Assembly: GCF_032884065.1 (NCBI RefSeq)
Contig: NC_088872.1
Coordinates: 4,588,001 to 4,652,000, forward strand
Direction of reading: 5' to 3'
DNA: 64,000 nucleotides
DNA from: Artemia franciscana
Lineage: Eukaryota > Arthropoda > Branchiopoda > Anostraca > Artemiidae
The notes under the pieces are model-generated. The model saw nothing but the letters and a program-made list of their open reading frames with translations, searched no databases and was not told the origin of the DNA. Shown piece after piece: positions 56,629-64,000 of the stretch. Position 1 is the first letter of the stretch; each line of letters starts with the position of its first letter. Made by a program: the position numbers and the translations under genes.

Positions 56629-59529
56629 TGGCATACACACATATTCAATGTGTTCGTGTAAGGATTGAGAGGGGGTCGTAACCTATCAGATGTTATCACT
56701 CTGAATCCTTGATTTGCGATTTCCTTTAGAGATACAATATAGGTTTTGAGGCACTGTCAAAAAAAGATCAAGCATATTCTGTAACAGGGTAAATACAACA
56801 TGTGATTAGCGGAGAGATTAGTCTAGGATTAGTCTAGAGATTAGTCTAGGAGAAGGTTTTTACAAGGGGGGATGACTACCGTCCTCTGCAAGTAGGATAA
56901 CCCCCTTTTTTAACGTTTTAAGCCCACATGACCCTCATTATTGGCTTGCCTTGAAGGGGAAATTAGGATGCTGCTTCAAAGTTCCTGCTTTGGATTTTTT
57001 TATATGTATACTTACCTCGGTTTCTAGACGTGAAAAAAAAATAACTATCTTATTTTCCACATTTATGCTTTTGTAAGGACTGCAAGCAATTGTAATCGAT
57101 TCGGTATTTCACCTGAAGAAGTAATTCCGGTAAATGGATTCATGGCTAATTACCATGAAGGATGAGTGTCTTTGTGTGAAGATTAATTTTAAAAAACAAC
57201 GTTTTTCTGAGAAAAGTAAAGAGCAAAGTTGAAACTTAAAACGAACAAAAATTAGTGCTTCACATTACAGTTAAAATATATCGATAAAACTAGTGCAAAC
57301 AAACCAACTGATGATATTTCCTTACGTTTGTAATGTTATAGAAAACTAGCGATTTACTGAGAATACAGAAGAATATAGGAGTTTGGTACACTAAAAGCAC
57401 ACCGATTAAGGACACTTTTTACTGTATAGCAATTAAGCATTTAGGGATTGTTGCCACAGTTTTTTTTTTTTTTCATTTAATTTGGTATTACTTTTGCATA
57501 ATGAGCCCAGTCGAATGATTGGCTCTCGTTTTGATTCTGAAAAGGACATTTCGTGATATTGACAGTCCGAAGTGAAGCCATCTTGATAGTAGGAGGACTA
57601 TAGACTGGCTTTAGAATTTGCATCATAATTTGAAATTATTCATTATACAGGGAGGAATAACCGAGTTTTCGAAGTATAAATTACGGTTTATTTGCTCTTC
57701 ATTTCGAGCAATACTAAAGCGTGTCTTTTAGAATCTAAAATCGTGTATGATTCACTATTGGTATGTTAGCTGGTGAGACCGAGATGTTGCTTGATAAATC
57801 AACCCATTATTTTTGTATGATGTTCAAGACTTTGCCGCTATTAAAATAATGTTTATTTTCATGCTTAAATTTTTAAGATGATTTTAATTGTATACTGAAC
57901 GTTACTGATACCCCAGCTAGTGTTAGACTGTGGATAGCATTAAAGGTAGCTGGTCGTTATCAGGCTGCGTACTCACTTCTGAATTTGTTTATATTCTTTT
58001 TTATATTCACTTTTGACTTTTTATATTCTTTTTTTACATTCTCACTTTTGAATTTTTATATTCTTTTGACTTTATTTACATTTTTAATATTCTTGCATTT
58101 TATGGTTGCCTTTTCTGTTTTCAGGAAAGCATCAGTTTTCTATAATCATAAAATACATAGAGAAATATCATCAGTTGGTTTATTTGCACTAGTTTTGTCG
58201 ATATATGTTGAATAGGCTGTGAAGCAGTAATTTATGTTTATTTTAAGTTTCAACTTCTCTCTTTGCTTCCCTAAAAATAATTTGATTTTTTTTTATTAAT
58301 CTTAACCCGTTTATAATTTAAAAAAAAAAATCGCGATCTCTTATCTTTAATTTTAACCTGGTATTTAAATATCGTAGATTTGGTTTCAAAAGTTGGCCAA
58401 GCCAAAGTCCAAAAATTTTCCCTACTCAATTCTTTTTCTTAGGCGGCAAATCGGTCAAATACAAAGGTATCAGTTTTCTTCGTCGCTTCAACTAAACAAA
58501 CATTAGAAAGTTGAATTTAAGGGGTTTCTCACTCAAAATTACGATTAAGTGGAGTTTGTCCTTAGCAATTCTTCTTGTAATTATTTATACAATATTATTT
58601 TTTATATGCATTTATTAACCGGCAGTTTGATGTCTACTTATCACTTATACTTGTCTACTTATCTACTAGCACGCTACTTATTCTCTAGACTCTGTTTAAA
58701 CAGGTTACAACTAATTAATACTTGACTGAATCGCTTCTGAACAATCCAAGTGGTTAGTCCCTTGGTGTACTTTATGCTTTCTCATACGCTCCGATTACAG
58801 CTGGATCTAGTCTTCTGAGGGGAATTTTTGACTTTGTAACACAAATATGTAAATTATTTGAAGGGACTGCAGCCAGGAAGTATATATTATAGAAATAAGT
58901 TTCTGACTTTTGAATAGAAAATTTTTCGCTCCATTTTTGATACCCCACAACAATAGTGTCAAGTACAGCAATCTAGAATGCAAACCCAAAACAGGTTTTA
59001 TAATTATTTTGGAATTATAAAAAAAAATAAATGTCGGCTTTAAGATCTGACTAGATCAAAATATTCACCAGATTTTATTTTTTTTTTTTTTTTATTGACA
59101 TAAAAACCACCAAAATCACTAATTCAGGAACGTCAGGAAAACTCCAAATGTTTAACACGGGAGGTATAGGATGATTTTTTATGAGTGCGTCCTGCCTTAA
59201 GGCTACCCTATATTACTGAGGTTTTCCAAAGAGCTTAGAGCTCTTTGGTTAATAATGATTAATAATGATTAGAGCTCGTTGATTAATAATGATTAATCAA
59301 AAGTGATTCGAGCTAGATTACTATAAATCTTCAGGAACAAACATTGAGCCTCAGTTATATTCCGGGAAAATGTTCCTTGATTCTCAAAGGACACGATCAT
59401 AGAGTAAGGGAAGCATTACCTGGTTTAACCCACCCCCCTCCTTTGAATTGGTCCGACCCGTACAAAAGTAAGAAAAAGGCATGTTTGACACCCAACAGCT
59501 CCATTTTCATTACTATACGGCACTTATTC
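56629..59529. other. No gene recognised
   Basis: Long non-coding stretch. A small foldback-arm relic (AAAAGTAAAGAGCAAAG, CTTAAAACGAACAAAAATTA) is at about 57200-57260. The 76-codon frame at 57985-58215 is a Phe/Leu-rich low-complexity translation of TTTTATATTCTTTT repeats. A TTAATAATGATTAATAATGA cluster lies at about 59240-59300. Confidence 0.4.
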
Positions 59530-59870
59530 ATGGTGGATTTTATATATAGCCCTTAGAAATGAGCTATAGCTGTTAAATGAGCAATTAATCATCTCTCTAC
59601 GATATCTTTTTCTGACCCCCGCTTTTTCAATTGAGATATGGCACCAAAAGTGTATTTTTTAGTGTGCCATTTGAGCAATACCTTATATATGAACTATTAA
59701 ACAACTCTCTGCGATGTCCTGGTAGCCTGCTAGCCCCGCCGCTTGAGAAATGGCACCAAATTGCCGTTTTTAGAGCCACGTGTAACTTGCAAAAGGTAGA
59801 ATTTACAAAAGGCACGTAGATATGAGCAATAGCTTTTAAGTGAGCCATCAAACTTACCTCTGGTAACCCG
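59530..59870. repeat. Degenerate ~112-bp tandem repeat
   Basis: Two to three diverged units, each with GAGATATGGCACCAAA or GAGAAATGGCACCAAA, GAGCAATA...TATGAACTATTAA and CTCTCTGCGATGTCC, with period about 110-112 bp. It grades into short CTAGTTCTGG repeats at 59870-59940. Confidence 0.6.
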
Positions 59871-60584
59871 CTAGTTCTGGTAAGTTCTGGCTAGTTCTGG
59901 CAACAAGTTATGTTCTGGTAACCCGCTAGTTCTGGCAGAAAAAAGGAGGCATCAGCGTTGCTAATGCAAAAAAGTTGATTACTTTGTTGTTCAAGGTCGA
60001 GGACTGATATTCTCTTATTCAAGGTTTTCGACCGTGCTGATTCTAATACAGCTTTTTTCGTTTCGATCTGGTGCTATTTTTTTAGGGATTTCAGGCTTTT
60101 TGTCGAAATCGCCATAAATATGTTTTCGCAATAACTTTTACTTTTAAGACTAATTGAGAAAATTTTTACCATTCCTGAATCAGTGTTATATAGTAATTTT
60201 CTCTCATTAGGCAGTTTTTTCACAAGGTTGTTTTCAAAGTTCGGATACTATGGGCTTTGGTTCACTCTTTACTAGGTATCAGCTACTACTGCAACCATGA
60301 TGTGCCATTTTTTTCTTCATTAAAATTCACAGAGTGGATCAGATAATGCTTTTGGGCACAAGTAATTGTTTTCTCCTACAATTCTATGTACTGTTCCAGC
60401 ATACCTGGTGGAGGGAACTGGGGCTGAAACCTGCCCACATAAGGCTGGCAAATGCGTAGAAGTTTGTTTTGTGTTGCATCTTGGGAAAAGGGGTTACATG
60501 CTCGATAAAACCAAATTATAAATAACAATATTGAACAAATGAGAAATTGTTGGGAAGATTTTGAACTATTGGGGTGTCAGGGCA

Positions 60585-60800
60585 TGCGCGCATAGGCTTC
60601 TTCCCCTGAGAACGAACGTGATCAAAGGTGGTGTAAGATTTGTCGATGATTTCCAGGAAATCTGAGAAATAAATAGGAATATGCGGAAAAGGGCACGTGC
60701 ACAAAGGCTTCCTCCTCTGAGAATGAACGTGATCACAAGGGGTGTAAAATTTTTTGACAATTTCCAGGAAAATCCAAGAAATAAATAAGAAAATGCAGCT
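60585..60800. repeat. 111-bp tandem duplication
   Basis: Two units marked by AGGCTTCTTCCCCTGAGAAC (60594) and AGGCTTCCTCCTCTGAGAAT (60705), each followed by GAACGTGATCA, GATTTCCAGGAAAT (or variant) and AGAAATAAATA. Confidence 0.8.
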
Positions 60801-61044
60801 ATTTTGAACTAATATAGAATTTTAAGGACCAACACCGTCCCCCAAAAATATTGTGTGCCTCTTGACTCGTTTGATATGCTCGGCAACTATGATATAGGCT
60901 AGAAGCCAACGTAACTCCCACCCTTTCCTTCAAAAAAAAGGTAGAAAATTTTTAACCTAAATATTTTTTTCATATTTTTACCTTCTGGGATGTTCCATTG
61001 ATACCTTTTTTAATAACCAGACCTGGATTTACCTATGAACTAAG

Positions 61045-62396
61045 GAAAAAAACATGTTTCTTTTTTAACTGAAAGTAAGGAGCGATATTAAAAATAAAAT
61101 CAGAAATGATTCTGTATATGAAAGGGGCTGTCCCCTCCTTAACGCTCCGCTCTTTACGCTAAAGTTTGACTCTTTCTCACAACTCTACTTTGTAAAGCAA
61201 TTAAAAATTGAATCTAGCGTAAAGAGTTGGACGTTGAGGAGGACACAGCCCCTTTCATATACCAAATAATTTTTGTTCATTTTAAGTTTTAATGTTGCTC
61301 CTTACTTTCAGTTTAAAAAAAACTTTTTTTTACTTAATTTCTCGACGTTTTTTAATTAATACAGGTTTTGAATTTGGATCACCGTACATGAATAATTGAA
61401 ACAAAAATTTCATATTAACTTTACTTGTTTAAACTAACAGCGAATGACCATATAAAAATGACGTTATAATAACCTAAGTTTTTTTTTCAGTTGTTTAAGA
61501 ATTACTCCTGAATCACAAAGGCTACGTAATTAGAATATTAACCTCTTTTAAAAGTTAGAAGAGAAACTTTAGCCTAAGACCGAGGTACTGAGGAGAGGCA
61601 ATCCATTTCATATAGCCTACGTAATATTTTCTGTTCGTTATAAGTTTTTTATGTTGCTTCTTACTTTCAGTTGAAAAAACTTGTTGTTAAATAATTGCTG
61701 ATCGTTTTCTGAATAATATCGGGAAGTCCAGCTCCTCCTCCATTGAAAATTCCCTTCCTTTACCAGAAGTTTCCCCATGGAAAGATTCTCCCACGTAAAT
61801 TAAGTTGGCAGTATTTGCGGAAACTAATTTTGTCAGGCGTGACGGCCAAAGAGCCGTTACGTCAGTAACAAAACGGCCAAAGAGGTCTGATAGTTTTTTT
61901 AAGTTTTTTTTTCTGATAGTTTTTTTTAGATAATGCTGGGATATCCAGCGCCCCATCCATAGAAATTATCTTTCCCATGAAAAATTCCCTGTATGGAAAG
62001 ATCCTCCCACTTAGCCCGATCCCCCGATTCCCCGCGCCACAAGAAAAAATCCCCAAGAAAGCGTTTGTATACTTGCCAATAACCAATGCTATATGTAAAC
62101 AATGGGTAAAGTTCATTACTTACTGCCCTTCCCCCGGACACTTTGGGGGATTAAGTCATCCTCAAAGACATAGCTATTAAATATTTGACTTTGTTAAACA
62201 AAATGGTTATCTCAAAATTTCGATCCGGTGACTTCGAGAAAAAATAAGCGTGGGAGGGGGACTAGTTGCCTTTCAATATTTTTGTCACTTAAAAAGGGCA
62301 CTGTAACTTTTAATTTCCGTTCGAATGAGCCCTCTCACAAAATTTTAGGAACACTGGGTCGATACGATCACCCCTGGGGAAAAAACAGACAAAAAA
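61045..62396 (-). mobile_element. Foldback element, 5'-truncated inverse copy
   Basis: Terminal hairpin at the left (about 61065-61325; arm core GGGGCTGTCCCCTCCTTAAC). It then continues with the inverse internal modules to the CCCAGGGGTGAT-type block (inverse CACCCCTGGGGAAAAAAC) near 62390. The leading palindrome is missing, and the next copy starts in the opposite direction seven bases on. Confidence 0.78.
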
Positions 62397-62402
62397 ATCA
62401 AA

Positions 62403-64000
62403 CAGTTCGTGGAAACGAACTGTATAGTAAGGAGCGAACCGGCTCAATAGTAACCGACATTCTAAAAAACGGAACTTTGATACCAATAGTTACATCAACA
62501 GAGTTACATTTTAATGCTGATTTTAAATATACAAGTTCCGCCAAGTTTAGTCTTACCCATCAAAAGTTACGAGCCTGAAAAAATTTGCCATATTTGAGAA
62601 AATAAGGGAAAACACCCCTTAATTTGCCATAGAATCTTAACGAGAATCACACCGTCAGATTCAGCGTATCAGAGAACCTTACAGTAGGAGTTTCAAGCTC
62701 CTATCTACAAAAATGTAGAATTTTGTGTTTTTTGCCACAAGACAGATCACAGATGCCTGTTTATTTGTTTTTGTTGTTTTTTTTCCGTAGGGGTGATTAT
62801 ATCGACTCAGTAGTCTTAGAATGTCACGAGAGGGCTCATTCTAACGTAAATTAAAAGTTCTAGTGCGCTTCTTAAGTGACCAAAAAATTGGAGGGCACCT
62901 AGGCCCCCTCCCACACTCATTTTTCCTAAAGTCACCAGATCAAAATTCTGAGAAAGCCATTTTATTCAGCATAGTCAAAAAACCAAAAATTATGTCTTTG
63001 GGGACGACTTACTCTTCCACAGTCCCCGTGGGAGGGGCTGCAAGTTACAAACTTTGACCAGTGTTTACAAATAGTAATGGTTATTGGGAAGTACAAATAC
63101 TTTCAGTGGTATTTTTTGGTTGGGGGAGGGGCTGAGGGAAGGGGTTATGTGGGGGACTTTCCATGGAGGAAATTGTCATGGCGGAAGAGAATTTCCATGA
63201 AGGGGGTGAAAGATTTTTTAGCATTTTTTAAAGAGCAATGAAAAAATAAATATTAAAAAGTTTCTTCAGCTGAAAGTAAGGAGCAGTATTAAAACTTAAA
63301 ACGAACAGAATTTATTACGCATACGAGAGGTTCACCTCCTCTTAAGACGTTGCTCTATACGCTAAAGTAATTTATTAATTTCAACTATTCATCCTATGGC
63401 CTTTGTGATTCAGGGTCATTTTTAAGGAATTGAGACAACATTTAAGATTTAGTGTAAATAGCGAGGTATTGATGAGGGGGTGAACCTCCTCGAAATTAGA
63501 AGTTCGTTACGTAAGTTAATTTCAAGTTACGTATATTTTTACTAATAAAAGTGTTCGTAAAATTAAAAGTTCTAGTTCCCTTTTTTAAGTAACCAAAAAA
63601 TTGGAGGGTAACTAGGCCTACTCCCCCGTTCGTTTTTCTTAAAATTGTCCGATCAAAACCATGAGAAAGCCATTTAGCCAAAAAAAAAAAAATTATTACG
63701 CGAATTTCGTTTTAGTTGTTCATGTGTGGAGAGCCAAAATCGAAACATGCATTAATTCAAAAACGTTCAGAAATTAAATATAAAAAAAGTTTTTTTTTAA
63801 CTGAAAGTGAGGAATGGCATTAAAACTTAAAACGGACAGAAATTACTCCGTACAGGAAAGGGGCTGTTCCCTCCTAAACGCCCCGCTCTTTACACTAAAG
63901 GTTTTTACTGTTTCAAAAAGTTGAGTTGAGAGAAAGAGTCAAACTATAGCGTAAAGAGCGGGGCGTTGAGAAGGGAACAGCCCCTTTCATATACGGCGTA
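62403..64000 (+). mobile_element. Foldback element, runs off the window end
   Basis: Starts CAGTTCGTGGAAACGAACTG and carries all modules in order, with the right arm of the terminal hairpin being read at the window edge (arm core GGGGCTGTTCCCTCCTAAAC and inverse GAGAAGGGAACAGCCCC). The last ~70 bp of the element lies beyond the window. It is head-to-head with the copy at 61045-62396. Confidence 0.85.

Noticed and set aside
57985..58215. 76-codon hydrophobic frame resembling membrane segments
   Set aside because: It comes from repeated TTTTATATTCTTTT-type sequence and has no other support.

Overview
This is a gene-poor, AT-rich piece of a eukaryotic draft nuclear assembly. It has spliceosomal-type exons, a 100-base N gap, long (TA)n and (CT)n microsatellites, and very dense transposable-element sequence. 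The element mix (APE-type non-LTR retrotransposons, Helitrons, a mariner relic, tRNA-derived SINEs) fits an arthropod. Several of the repeats resemble sequence I associate with brine shrimp (Artemia) and related crustaceans, but that is recollection, not something the window proves. No bacterial-type gene, CRISPR array or rRNA was seen.

Only two stretches look like host genes. One is a 125-bp internal exon of a short-chain dehydrogenase/reductase at 12467..12591. The other is an unrecognised exon at 36088..36406 whose donor abuts a (CT)n microsatellite, with a possible short terminal exon at 36605..36651. Both are on the + strand.

The dominant feature is one non-coding repeat family, called here the GTAAGGAGCGAC foldback family. 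A complete copy is about 1.7 kb. It starts with the palindrome CAGTTCGTGGTAACGAACTG, has an internal hairpin and an internally duplicated ~100-bp module, and ends in a near-perfect hairpin with ~110-125-bp arms. I count about a dozen substantial copies plus relics on both strands, roughly a quarter of the window: 7179, 18088, 20314, 23655, 25749, 28034, 39258, 43384, 46762, 53502, 61045 and 62403 (the last runs off the window end).

Other elements, left to right: an RTE-like C-terminal fragment (776); two hAT-like MITEs (1505, 2027); a 5'-truncated LINE with a C-terminal zinc knuckle (3414, and again at 54602); a long reverse-transcriptase pseudogene (9260..11020); a mariner relic (13400); a second RT pseudogene (15592); three partial Helitron helicase ends with an in-frame minisatellite (17180..19004); an RTE-like element split by a foldback copy (19005..23305); tandem Helitron 3' termini (23475..23604); a third RT pseudogene nested in a foldback copy (44386); a 199-bp tandem array (48223); and two SINEs sharing a central domain (49191, 56315). 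Nesting gives a relative age order: the RTE predates a foldback insertion, and foldback copies predate two LINE insertions.
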